A DNA stretch of 8,816 nt from Pseudomonadota bacterium (GTDB taxonomy: Bacteria > Pseudomonadota > Alphaproteobacteria > Rhizobiales > Beijerinckiaceae). Shown piece after piece: positions 1 to 6,509 of the stretch (positions are counted from its first letter, which is position 1; every line of letters begins with the position of its first letter). The notes below the pieces were generated by a model. That model was not told where the DNA came from and made no database searches. It saw only the letters and a program-made list of their open reading frames with translations. Position numbers and translations under genes: made by a program. Location: NCBI GenBank assembly GCA_023452965.1, contig JAEXUU010000481.1, forward strand, positions 1 to 8,816, written 5' to 3'.

Positions 1-1
1 C

Positions 2-52
2 ATCAGCGCCGCGGCCGAGCATATCGAACGGACGGCGCGGCTGGCGGAATAG
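2..52 (+). CDS. C-terminal tail of an upstream gene (partial)
   Basis: An open frame enters from the left edge and ends at a TAG (50-52). It gives a 16-residue tail, ISAAAEHIERTARLAE, which reads like an amphipathic C-terminal helix. The stop lies 37 bases before the next start codon, on the same strand, so this gene could share a transcript with the dehydrogenase that follows. The fragment is too short to assign a family. The other two plus frames are also open at the edge, so the frame choice rests on the natural stop and the spacing only. Confidence 0.4.
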   Translation: MSAAAEHIERTARLAE

Positions 53-89
53 CCGGTTGGCCTGAGAACGAAGGAAAGGGACGGACACG

Positions 90-866
90 ATGGATCTGAC
101 GATCAAGGGCCTGCGCGTGCTGGTGACGGCGGGTGCCAATGGTATCGGCCGCGCGACGGCGCGGGCCTTCGCGGCAGAGGGCGCCAAGGTCCATATCTGC
201 GATGTCGACGAGAAGGCGCTCGCCGAAATGGCGCAGAGCGATCCTGCGATCACGCGCTCGGTCTGCGACGTCTCCGACCGCAAGGCGGTGGCGCGGCTGT
301 TCGAGGAGACCATTGCGGTGCTCGGCGGGCTCGATTGCCTGGTCAACAATGCCGGCATCGCCGGGCCGACCGGGCGCGTCGACGAGATCGCGCCCGAGGA
401 CTGGGACGCTTGCGTCGCCATCGACCTGACCGGCCAGTTCAACTGCACGCGGCTTGCGGTCGAGCACCTCAAGCAGTCGAAGAACGCCTCGATCGTCAAT
501 CTTTCCAGCCAGGCTGGCAAGCACGGCTTCCCGCTGCGCTCGCCCTATGCGGCGGCGAAATGGGGCGTGATCGGCTTCACCAAGGCGCTTTCGGCCGAGC
601 TCGGCGAATTCAGCATCCGGGCGAACGCGATCTGCCCTGGACTGGTCGACGGCCCGCGCATCCAGAGCGTGATCGCCAACAAGGCGCGCTCGCTCAACGT
701 CTCGCATGAGGAGATGACCGGGCGGCTCTTCGCCGGCGTCTCGATCAAGCAGTTCGTCGACCCCAACGACATCGCCAAGCAGATCGTCTTCCTGGCCTCG
801 CCCTTCGCCAAGACGATTTCGGGACAGGAGATTTCGGTCTGCGGCGATACCCGCATGCTGAGCTGA
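90..866 (+). CDS. SDR-family NAD(P)-dependent oxidoreductase
   Basis: This 258-residue protein has the usual length of a classical short-chain dehydrogenase/reductase, a soluble cytoplasmic enzyme oxidising or reducing an alcohol/ketone pair. Visible motifs: the Rossmann glycine motif TAGANGIG (13-20), D38 at the end of the second beta strand (suggesting NAD rather than NADP), D60 in the CDV segment, NNAG (86-89), and the catalytic S140, Y153 and K157 (YAAAK). PG at about 183-184 follows in the usual place. The position that is Asn in the canonical tetrad (VNLTG) is D112 (IDLTG). The ATG at 90 has a purine-rich AAGGAAAGGG sequence about nine bases upstream. The substrate cannot be read from sequence. 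The nearby sugar-acid genes make a sugar or polyol plausible, for example a sugar 1-dehydrogenase, but that is inference. Confidence 0.92.
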   Translation: MDLTIKGLRVLVTAGANGIGRATARAFAAEGAKVHICDVDEKALAEMAQSDPAITRSVCDVSDRKAVARLFEETIAVLGGLDCLVNNAGIAGPTGRVDEIAPEDWDACVAIDLTGQFNCTRLAVEHLKQSKNASIVNLSSQAGKHGFPLRSPYAAAKWGVIGFTKALSAELGEFSIRANAICPGLVDGPRIQSVIANKARSLNVSHEEMTGRLFAGVSIKQFVDPNDIAKQIVFLASPFAKTISGQEISVCGDTRMLS

Positions 867-875
867 GGCGCTGGC

Positions 876-965
876 GTCATGCTCGCCCTTGTGCCGAGCA
901 TCCACGGCTTGAACACGACACTGCCCAAAGGAAGACGTGGATGGTCGGGACAAGCCCGCCATGAC
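876..965. repeat. Imperfect palindromic (REP-like) intergenic repeat
   Basis: The left arm is 876-906 and the right arm 936-965. They are reverse complements with about five mismatches and one indel, around a 29-base loop. The outer ends are GTCATG/CATGAC and the inner ends CATCCACG/CGTGGATG; pairing probably continues a few bases inward (CTT/AAG). The element starts ten bases after the stop of the short-chain dehydrogenase and fills much of the gap before the next gene. Its form matches the dispersed palindromes common in Hyphomicrobiales genomes. It could fold in RNA and limit read-through, though no U-run follows. Its identity as a multicopy family is recollection, not something this window proves. 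Confidence 0.7.
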
Positions 966-1014
966 ACCAGAGTTCGCGGCCCGCTTGCCCTGTACCTTCC
1001 GCCCTTAATCGCCT

Positions 1015-1047
1015 AGAGGATGCCGCTTGGACAGGAGCGGCGGCTTG
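1015..1047 (+). promoter_or_regulatory. Two tandem ribosome-binding sites, each before an in-frame TTG
   Basis: AGAGGA (1015-1020) precedes TTG 1027 by six bases. AGGAG (1033-1037) precedes TTG 1045, in the same frame, by seven bases. A GTG at 1057 is also in frame, but its purine run sits only one base away. Both TTG codons are therefore credible starts for the SxtJ-like gene, and the two products would differ by only six residues. Confidence 0.5.
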
Positions 1048-1482
1048 GCGAAGGGCGTGCATCACGAATTCGGGGCCGGGGCAGGCCATGACGATGGCGA
1101 GGGATCGAGCGATCGCTCCTTCGGCTTCGTCTTCGCGGCCGTCTTCGCGCTGATCGGCCTCTACAATGCCTGGCATTCCGGCAAGGCTTGGCCCTGGCTC
1201 GCGCTGATCGCCGCCGGGTTCCTCGCCGTCGCGCTGATCCGGCCTGCGCTGCTCGCGCGGCTGAACAGGCTCTGGATGAAATTCGGCCTGCTGCTGGCGA
1301 TGATCATCAACCCGATCGTGCTCGGCATCCTGTTCTTCCTCGTCTTCACGCCGATGGCGCTGGTCGCCCGGCTGGTCGGCAAGGATTTTCTCAAGCTCAG
1401 GTCTCAGCCGGAGGCGAAGAGCTACTGGGTCGTCCGCGACCCGCCGGGGCCGGAACCGGTCTCGATGAAAGACCAGTTCTGA
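1027..1482 (+). CDS. SxtJ-like small integral membrane protein
   Basis: This 151-residue protein (from TTG 1027) has a polar, glycine- and acid-rich N-terminus (1-28), then DRSFGFVFA (29-37), which I recognise as the start of the SxtJ family core. Hydrophobic segments lie near 32-48, 55-75 and 86-112. The C-terminal tail is polar, with a SYWVVRDPPGPEP motif (132-144) ending in KDQF. The molecular role is unknown. SxtJ was named from the saxitoxin cluster, where it lies next to the carbamoyltransferase SxtI. Here the same partners follow directly: a small DUF5989-like peptide 13 bases downstream, then a carbamoyltransferase. The likely role is a membrane partner or anchor for the transferase; that is inference from gene order. 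The start is uncertain between TTG 1027 and TTG 1045, each with its own good ribosome-binding site. Confidence 0.8.
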   Translation: MDRSGGLAKGVHHEFGAGAGHDDGEGSSDRSFGFVFAAVFALIGLYNAWHSGKAWPWLALIAAGFLAVALIRPALLARLNRLWMKFGLLLAMIINPIVLGILFFLVFTPMALVARLVGKDFLKLRSQPEAKSYWVVRDPPGPEPVSMKDQF

Positions 1483-1495
1483 CAGGGAATCACCG

Positions 1496-1645
1496 ATGTC
1501 GTTCCTGCGCGAGTTCTTCCGCTTCATGGCGGCGCGAAAGAAGTTCTGGCTGGCGCCGATCCTCCTGATGTGCGTGCTGCTCGGCGGACTGCTGTTCCTG
1601 ACCAAGGGCAGCGCGATCGCGCCCTTCATTTACACGCTGTTCTGA
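1496..1645 (+). CDS. DUF5989-like single-pass membrane peptide (49 residues)
   Basis: This short gene is easy to miss. ATG 1496 to TGA 1643-1645 encodes 49 residues. The N-terminus is amphipathic and basic (MSFLREFFRFMAARKKFW), one transmembrane segment spans about 19-36 (PILLMCVLLGGLLFL), and the end is SAIAPFIYTLF. The pattern (RKK-FWL-P, a glycine-rich membrane helix, then APFIY-LF) matches my memory of the DUF5989 family, which accompanies SxtJ and carbamoyltransferases. An AGGGA sequence sits eight bases before the ATG. The gene starts 13 bases after the SxtJ-like stop and ends 11 bases before the carbamoyltransferase start, so the three are almost certainly co-transcribed and translationally coupled. 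Function is unknown; a small membrane subunit of the transferase is an inference. Confidence 0.85.
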   Translation: MSFLREFFRFMAARKKFWLAPILLMCVLLGGLLFLTKGSAIAPFIYTLF

Positions 1646-1656
1646 GCCGCAAGCGG

Positions 1657-3489
1657 ATGCGCATTCTCGGCATATCCGGGCTCTATCACGACAGTGCGGC
1701 CGCGCTGGTCGTCGACGGGCGGATCGAGGCGGCGGCGCAGGAGGAGCGCTTCACCCGCAAGAAGCATGACGCCGAGTTCCCGAAACATGCGGTCGAGTAC
1801 TGCCTTTCGGTCGCCGGTTGCGGGCTCGACGAACTCGATGCGGTGGTCTTCTACGACAAGCCCTTCATCAAGTTCGAGCGCCTGCTCGAAACCTATCTCT
1901 CCTTCGCGCCGCGCGGCTTCCAGTCGTTCAAGATGGCGATGCCGCTCTGGCTGCGCGAAAAACTGTTCCAGAAGCAGATCATCGCCAAGGAGTTGAAGAA
2001 GCTCAGCCCCGGCTTCGATGTCGAGAAGCTGCTCTTCACCGAGCATCATCTCTCGCACGCCGCCTCCGCCTTCTATCCCTCGCCATTCGAGGAAGCGGCG
2101 ATCCTGACCATGGACGGGGTCGGCGAATGGGCGACGATGACACTCGCGGTCGGCAAGGGCAACGATCTCAAGGTCCACAAGGAGCTGCATTTCCCGCATT
2201 CGCTCGGGCTGCTCTACTCGGCGGTGACCTATTACATCGGCTTCAAGGTCAATTCCGGCGAGTACAAGGTGATGGGCCTCGCGCCCTATGGCGAGCCGCG
2301 CTTCGCCAGGCTGATGCTGGAGAAGCTCGTCGACCTCAAGGAAGACGGCACCTTCCATCTCGACCAGAGCTACTTCAACTACAGCGTCGGTCTGACCATG
2401 ACCAACGACAAGTTCGCCGCGCTGTTCGGCGAGCCGGTGCGCGGGCCGGAGCAGTTGCTGACCCAGTTCCACATGGACATGGCGGCCTCGATCCAGGCGG
2501 TGACCGAGGAGATCGTGCTGAGGCTCGCGCGTTCGGTGCGGGCCGAGACCGGCATGAAGAACCTCTGCCTCGCTGGCGGTGTCGCGCTGAACTGCGTCGC
2601 CAATGGCAAGCTGCTGCGCGAGGGCATCTTCGAGGGCTTGTGGATACAGCCGGCGGCGGGCGATGCCGGTGGTGCGCTGGGCGCCGCGCTCGCGGGCTAC
2701 CACCTCTTCCATGGCAAGCCGCGCGACGTGCCTGCCAAGGGCGACGCGATGCGCGGCAGCTATCTCGGCCCGAGCTTCAGTGAGGCCGAGATCGAGGCCG
2801 AGCTGACGGCCGCCGGGGCGAAGTTCGACGTTCTGGACGATGCCGCATTGATCGAGGCAACGGCGCAGGGGCTCGCGGACGGCAAGGCGGTCGGCTGGAT
2901 GCAGGGGCGGATGGAGTTCGGCCCGCGTGCGCTCGGCGGCCGCTCGATCCTCGGCGATCCGCGCTCCCCGGCGATGCAGAAGACGCTCAATCTCAAGGTG
3001 AAATACCGCGAGAGCTTCCGGCCCTTCGCGCCGTCCGTGCTGCGCGAGGATGTCGCCGACTGGTTCGAGCTCGACGGCGACTCGCCCTACATGCTGCTGG
3101 TCGCCGATGTCCGCGAGGAACTGCGGCGGGAGATGACGGCGGAGGAAAAGGCGCTGTTCGGCATCGACAAGCTGAACGTGCCGCGCTCGAGCATTCCGGC
3201 CGTGACCCATGTCGACTACTCGGCCCGCATCCAGACGGTCCATGCCGAGACCAATCCGCGCTATCACCAGCTGATCTCGCGCTTCAAGGCGCTGACCGGC
3301 TGCCCGGTTGTGGTCAATACCTCCTTCAACGTCCGCGGCGAGCCGATCGTCTGCAGCGCGACCGACGCCTTCCGCTGCTTCATGGGCTCGGAGATCGAGC
3401 TCCTGGTCGTCGGCAACTGCATCCTGCGCAAGGAGGATCAGGACCCGGCGCTGAAGCTCGACTACAAGGAAGCCTTCGAGCTCGACTGA
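1657..3489 (+). CDS. O-carbamoyltransferase, NodU/CmcH/SxtI family
   Basis: This 610-residue protein has the family's usual length. These enzymes use carbamoyl phosphate and ATP to make carbamoyl-adenylate, then transfer the carbamoyl group to a hydroxyl, often on a sugar. The N-terminal Kae1/HypF-like domain (about 1-350) opens with MRILGISGLYHDSAAAL and shows the likely metal-ligand set H130, H134 (HHLSHA) and D336 (GDAGGA). It also has DGVGEW (153-158), SGEYKVMGLAPYG (200-212) and LAGGVALNC (305-313). The C-terminal domain carries GRMEFGPRALGGRSILGDPR (417-436), YRESFRPFAPS (450-460) and VNTSFNVRGEPIV (553-565). The ATG at 1657 is chosen because family alignment begins there. A GTG at 1570 in the same frame would overlap the preceding gene and add 29 unrelated residues. 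The Shine-Dalgarno is weak, so coupling to the preceding gene is likely. The acceptor is unknown; a surface glycan is plausible from the neighbours. Confidence 0.95.
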   Translation: MRILGISGLYHDSAAALVVDGRIEAAAQEERFTRKKHDAEFPKHAVEYCLSVAGCGLDELDAVVFYDKPFIKFERLLETYLSFAPRGFQSFKMAMPLWLREKLFQKQIIAKELKKLSPGFDVEKLLFTEHHLSHAASAFYPSPFEEAAILTMDGVGEWATMTLAVGKGNDLKVHKELHFPHSLGLLYSAVTYYIGFKVNSGEYKVMGLAPYGEPRFARLMLEKLVDLKEDGTFHLDQSYFNYSVGLTMTNDKFAALFGEPVRGPEQLLTQFHMDMAASIQAVTEEIVLRLARSVRAETGMKNLCLAGGVALNCVANGKLLREGIFEGLWIQPAAGDAGGALGAALAGYHLFHGKPRDVPAKGDAMRGSYLGPSFSEAEIEAELTAAGAKFDVLDDAALIEATAQGLADGKAVGWMQGRMEFGPRALGGRSILGDPRSPAMQKTLNLKVKYRESFRPFAPSVLREDVADWFELDGDSPYMLLVADVREELRREMTAEEKALFGIDKLNVPRSSIPAVTHVDYSARIQTVHAETNPRYHQLISRFKALTGCPVVVNTSFNVRGEPIVCSATDAFRCFMGSEIELLVVGNCILRKEDQDPALKLDYKEAFELD

Positions 3490-3494
3490 GGAGC

Positions 3495-3523
3495 GCGGGG
3501 ATAAGATCGCAATCGATCCCCGC
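3495..3523 (+). terminator. Hairpin after the carbamoyltransferase gene
   Basis: GCGGGGAT (3495-3502) pairs perfectly with ATCCCCGC (3516-3523) across a 13-base loop, starting five bases after the carbamoyltransferase stop. No U-run follows (CGCTTTGGG), so an intrinsic terminator is possible but weak. The position fits the end of the three-gene unit. Confidence 0.45.
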
Positions 3524-3594
3524 CGCTTTGGGAGTCCGCATAATCGGCCGGCATGGCGCGCCTCCCGCGTGCCGAACCGACCTTGCGAGGCCCC

Positions 3595-4998
3595 ATGAGC
3601 GAAACCCCGCGTCTCGGCCTGCCCCTGCTCGCCGCCGGGCAGGCGCAGAAGCATGTCACCCACAATGATGCGCTGATGCGGCTCGATGCGCTCGTGCATC
3701 TGGTCGTCGCCAGCCGCACGCAGACCGCAGCGCCAGCGTCGCCGGCTGAGACCGCGGCCTATATCGTCCCGGCCGGCGGCAGCGGCGCCTTCGCCGGTCG
3801 TCAGGATGAACTCGCCATCTTCGAGGACGGCGCCTGGAGCTTCCTGCCACCGCGCGCCGGCTGGCAGGCGTGGGTGAGCGACGAGGCCGAGCACCATGTC
3901 TGGACCGGCTCGCAATGGCGCCGCTCGCAACCCGAAAGCAGCCTGGGCGCTGCGCTCTGGGGGGTGAACGCAACGGCCGATGCGACGAACCGGCTTGCCG
4001 TCTCGGCCGACGCCACATTGTTCAACCATGCCGGCACGGATCACAGGCTCAAGCTCAACAAGGCGAGCGCGGCGCGCACGGCAAGCCTGCTGTTCCAGGA
4101 CAACTGGTCCGGCCGGGCCGAGATCGGGCTCGCCGGCGACGATCAGTTCCGGATCAAGGTCAGCGCCGACGGCGCGAACTGGACCGAGGCGCTGGTCGTC
4201 GACCGGGCGAGCGGGCTGGTCAGCTTGCCGGCGAGCGACTGGGCGCGCGACGTGCCGCGGCCGAACCTGCTGATCAACGGCGACTGGCAGGTCAACCAGC
4301 GTGGCTTCGCCGGTGGAGCGCTGACGGCGGGCGCATTCGGCTATGATCGCTGGAAGGCGCATGCGGGCGGCGCCACGCTCAGCCGCGGCGGCTTCGATCT
4401 GACCCTGACCTCCGGCGCGATCCAGCAGATCGTCGAGCCGGCGCTCTGGGGCCTGTCGTCCTTCGCCTCGACACCGCTCTGCCTGTCAGTCGAGGACTTG
4501 AGCGGCGGCGATCTCGAGGTGACGCTCGGCAGCGTCTCGGGAACGATCGCCGCCGGAAGCGGCCGGCGCTTCGTCTTCTTGACACCGGCGGTCGGCGACA
4601 GCGGCAATCTCACGGTCCAGATCGCCCCCTCGGCGGGAGCGGTTACATTCCGTGCGATCAAGCTCGAAACGGGAAACGCGCCGAGCCCATGGCTGGCGCG
4701 CAATCAGACGCAAGAGCGGCAGCTCTGCGAGCGCTATCATTGGCGCCCGGGCATGCCGGTCCACCTCGACTGCTATCATGCCGCCTTTGGCTACATGCAG
4801 CAGCTGCTGAAATTTCCGGTCGCGATGCGGGCGATGCCGGCCGCAAGCTACACGGTCATAGCCGAGGCCAACATCTATGGTGGCGAGCGGTGGATCACGC
4901 CGAACTCCGCCGCCATTGCGGTCGCCTCGATCCGCGCCTCGGCGGAGGGGCGCACCTATGCCAGCTTCGACGAGATCGCCTTCGACGCCGAACTCTGA
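3595..4998 (+). CDS. DUF2793 phage-tail/tail-fibre-like protein
   Basis: This 467-residue protein begins with a DUF2793 domain (about 1-110), recognised from LGLPLLAAGQAQKHVTHNDAL, followed by an ASPAE...YIV...GAFAGR...GAW block and PRAGWQAWV. A middle section with collar-like repeats (about 115-215; LNKASAARTASLLFQ) precedes PRPNLLINGDWQVNQRGF (221-238) and YDRWKAHAGG (250-259), which resemble the beta-rich carbohydrate-binding-like module of phage tail fibres. The C-terminus has ETGNAPSPWLARNQTQERQLCERYH (358-382) and FPVAMRAMP (407-415), also typical of tail proteins. ATG 3595 has GAGG four bases upstream; an earlier in-frame ATG at 3553 has no ribosome-binding site. No other phage gene is visible, so this is a solitary tail-fibre-like or adhesin gene. 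It has no signal peptide. DUF2793 proteins are known from prophages and gene-transfer-agent neighbourhoods; the role here is unknown. Confidence 0.88.
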   Translation: MSETPRLGLPLLAAGQAQKHVTHNDALMRLDALVHLVVASRTQTAAPASPAETAAYIVPAGGSGAFAGRQDELAIFEDGAWSFLPPRAGWQAWVSDEAEHHVWTGSQWRRSQPESSLGAALWGVNATADATNRLAVSADATLFNHAGTDHRLKLNKASAARTASLLFQDNWSGRAEIGLAGDDQFRIKVSADGANWTEALVVDRASGLVSLPASDWARDVPRPNLLINGDWQVNQRGFAGGALTAGAFGYDRWKAHAGGATLSRGGFDLTLTSGAIQQIVEPALWGLSSFASTPLCLSVEDLSGGDLEVTLGSVSGTIAAGSGRRFVFLTPAVGDSGNLTVQIAPSAGAVTFRAIKLETGNAPSPWLARNQTQERQLCERYHWRPGMPVHLDCYHAAFGYMQQLLKFPVAMRAMPAASYTVIAEANIYGGERWITPNSAAIAVASIRASAEGRTYASFDEIAFDAEL

Positions 4999-5087
4999 TC
5001 GGCGGGCCGTTCAGCGCGCAGCTCGTCCCGAAGCGATCGCACTGTCATCGATCCTGCCGATTGGACGGGCGCGGTGCCCTGGCTCGA

Positions 5088-6428
5088 TCAGGCCTTGAAG
5101 ACGTGCGCTGCGCCGACGCCCTTGCGGGCACAGACATTGCGGGTATCGACCACGAGCTTCGCATTGGCGACGATCGAGGCGTAGTCGACATCGTCATGGT
5201 CGGTCGCGATCAGCACGGCATCATAGCCGGCGAGCGCGTCCTTGCCAATCGGAACGCTCTTGCGGCCGGTCAGCTCGGGGTGCTCGCGGGTCGGCGTGAT
5301 CACCGGGATGAAGGGATCGTGGAAGGCGACCTCGGCGCCGCGCTTCTCGATCAGCTCGATCAGCTTGAGCGAGGGGCTCTCGCGCATGTCGTCGATGTTC
5401 TTCTTGTAGGCGATCCCGAGGATCAGGATCTTGGCATCGCTGAGATTCTTGCGGCCCTCGGATTCGAGCAGCCGGGCGAGCTGGTCGACCACCTGATAGG
5501 GCATGCGGGTATTGATTTCGCCCGCAAGCTCGATGAAGCGGGTCGTGATGTCGTATTCCCGCGCCTTCCAGGTCAGGTAGAACGGATCGATCGGGATGCA
5601 GTGCCCTCCGAGCCCCGGTCCCGGATAGAACGGCATGAAGCCGAAGGGCTTGGTCTTGGCGGCGTCGATCACCTCCCAGACGTCGATGCCCATCGCGGCG
5701 TAGACCGTCTTCAGCTCGTTGACGAGCGCGATGTTGACGGCGCGGAAAATATTCTCCGTGAGCTTCACCGCTTCGGCCGTCGCGGTCGAGGAAACCGGCA
5801 CAGCCTTGACGACGAGGGCGCCGTAGAGTGCCAGCGACATCGCCAATGCGTCGGCGCCGTCGCCGCCGACGATCTTGGGAATCGTCGACGTCCCGAAATC
5901 GGGATTGCCGGGGTCCTCGCGCTCCGGCGAGAAGGCGAGGAAGAAGTCCTTGCCACTCGTCAGCGCGCTCGTGCTTTCGAGGATCGGTCGCATCACCTCC
6001 TCGGTCGTGCCGGGATAGGTGGTCGATTCCAGCACGACGAGCTGGCCCTTGCGGAGGCGCTGAGCGATCGCTTCCGTCGTTCTGACGACATAGGACAGGT
6101 CGGGTTCGCGATATTTGGTCAGCGGCGTTGGCACGGCGATGAGCAGCGCATCGGGCTCGCCAAGCCGGTCGAAATCGGTCGTTGCGACAAAGCGGCCGGT
6201 GCGGGTTCCCTCGACGATCAGGTCCATCGGAATATGCTTGATCGCGATCTGGCCGGCATTGAGCGCTTCGACGCGCTTCTGGTCGATGTCGAAGCCGATG
6301 ACCTTGATGCCCTGCCGGAGCGCCGCGAGTGCGAGCGGGATGCCGACATAGCCGAGACCGATGACCCCGATCACGATGGAACGATCATCGACACGCTCGA
6401 TGAACTGCTCGGCCACTGAGGACGTCAC
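5088..6428 (-). CDS. Nucleotide-sugar 6-dehydrogenase (WbpA/UDP-GlcNAc dehydrogenase type)
   Basis: The 446-residue protein belongs to the UDP-glucose/GDP-mannose dehydrogenase family and most resembles the UDP-N-acetylhexosamine (WbpA/TviB) branch. It would oxidise C6 of the sugar twice with NAD+ to give a uronic acid for polysaccharide synthesis. Visible features: the Rossmann GLGYVG (24-29), D47 of FDID for NAD binding, VPTPL (99-103), ESTTYPGTTEE (134-144), FSPEREDPGN (166-175), AVKLTENIFRA with K222, the catalytic C277 in GPGLGGHCIPIDPFYLTWKA, and the C-terminal domain LGIAYKKNIDDMRESPS (337-353). GTG 6428 is preferred because GGAGG lies four bases upstream (6433-6437). A TTG at 6509 would add 27 unrelated residues. 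No other glycan gene is in the window. The exact substrate (GlcNAc, GalNAc or ManNAc form) cannot be settled by eye. Confidence 0.92.
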   Translation of the reverse strand: MTSSVAEQFIERVDDRSIVIGVIGLGYVGIPLALAALRQGIKVIGFDIDQKRVEALNAGQIAIKHIPMDLIVEGTRTGRFVATTDFDRLGEPDALLIAVPTPLTKYREPDLSYVVRTTEAIAQRLRKGQLVVLESTTYPGTTEEVMRPILESTSALTSGKDFFLAFSPEREDPGNPDFGTSTIPKIVGGDGADALAMSLALYGALVVKAVPVSSTATAEAVKLTENIFRAVNIALVNELKTVYAAMGIDVWEVIDAAKTKPFGFMPFYPGPGLGGHCIPIDPFYLTWKAREYDITTRFIELAGEINTRMPYQVVDQLARLLESEGRKNLSDAKILILGIAYKKNIDDMRESPSLKLIELIEKRGAEVAFHDPFIPVITPTREHPELTGRKSVPIGKDALAGYDAVLIATDHDDVDYASIVANAKLVVDTRNVCARKGVGAAHVFKA

Positions 6429-6432
6429 GGAA

Positions 6433-6437
6433 CCTCC
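6433..6437 (-). promoter_or_regulatory. Shine-Dalgarno GGAGG that decides the GTG start
   Basis: On the minus strand GGAGG is followed by TTCC and then GTG (6428-6426). It is the best ribosome-binding site near the 5' end of the nucleotide-sugar dehydrogenase and places its start at GTG 6428, giving the family's normal length. Confidence 0.65.
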
Positions 6438-6480
6438 GGGAAATTCGGCGAAACACGCGACCACGCGCTTTCGTGCCGAG

Positions 6481-6509
6481 GCTGTCCCAGAGTTGCCGGG
6501 CGTCGTCAA
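6481..6509 (-). promoter_or_regulatory. Possible weak promoter for the nucleotide-sugar dehydrogenase
   Basis: On the minus strand TTGACG (6509-6504) matches a -35 consensus well. It is separated by 17 bases from GACAGC (6486-6481), a poor -10. It lies about 50 bases before GTG 6428. The TTGACG overlaps the right arm of the hairpin at 6494-6541, so the match may be fortuitous. Confidence 0.2.

Noticed and set aside
877..1629. 250-codon minus-strand frame opposite the SxtJ-like gene
   Set aside because: It overlaps the palindrome and two plus-strand genes with membrane-protein features, and its low-complexity composition shows no domain.
1570..1656. GTG extension adding 29 residues to the carbamoyltransferase
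   Set aside because: It would overlap the 49-residue gene completely out of frame, and the family N-terminus (MRILGISG) begins at ATG 1657.
3553..3594. Earlier ATG for the DUF2793 protein
   Set aside because: It has no ribosome-binding site and adds 14 residues before the typical MSETPRLGLP family start.
1630..4362. 910-codon open frame antisense to the carbamoyltransferase and DUF2793 genes
   Set aside because: It is the longest frame in the window but is a codon-bias shadow: GC-rich genes with G/C third positions leave the complementary frame open. The protein is rich in R, A, E, D and H with no recognisable domain, and both sense genes have clear family motifs.
4999..5087. Terminator between the convergent DUF2793 and dehydrogenase genes
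   Set aside because: The 89-base gap has only short scattered complementarity (for example ATCGGC/GCCGAT far apart), not a convincing hairpin with a U-run.
4689..6419. 576-codon plus-strand frame across the nucleotide-sugar dehydrogenase
   Set aside because: It is antisense shadow. The minus-strand protein has a complete set of family motifs including the catalytic cysteine.
6429..6509. TTG extension of the nucleotide-sugar dehydrogenase
   Set aside because: The extra 27 residues do not resemble the family, and GTG 6428 has a strong Shine-Dalgarno. The TTG also lies within a hairpin arm.
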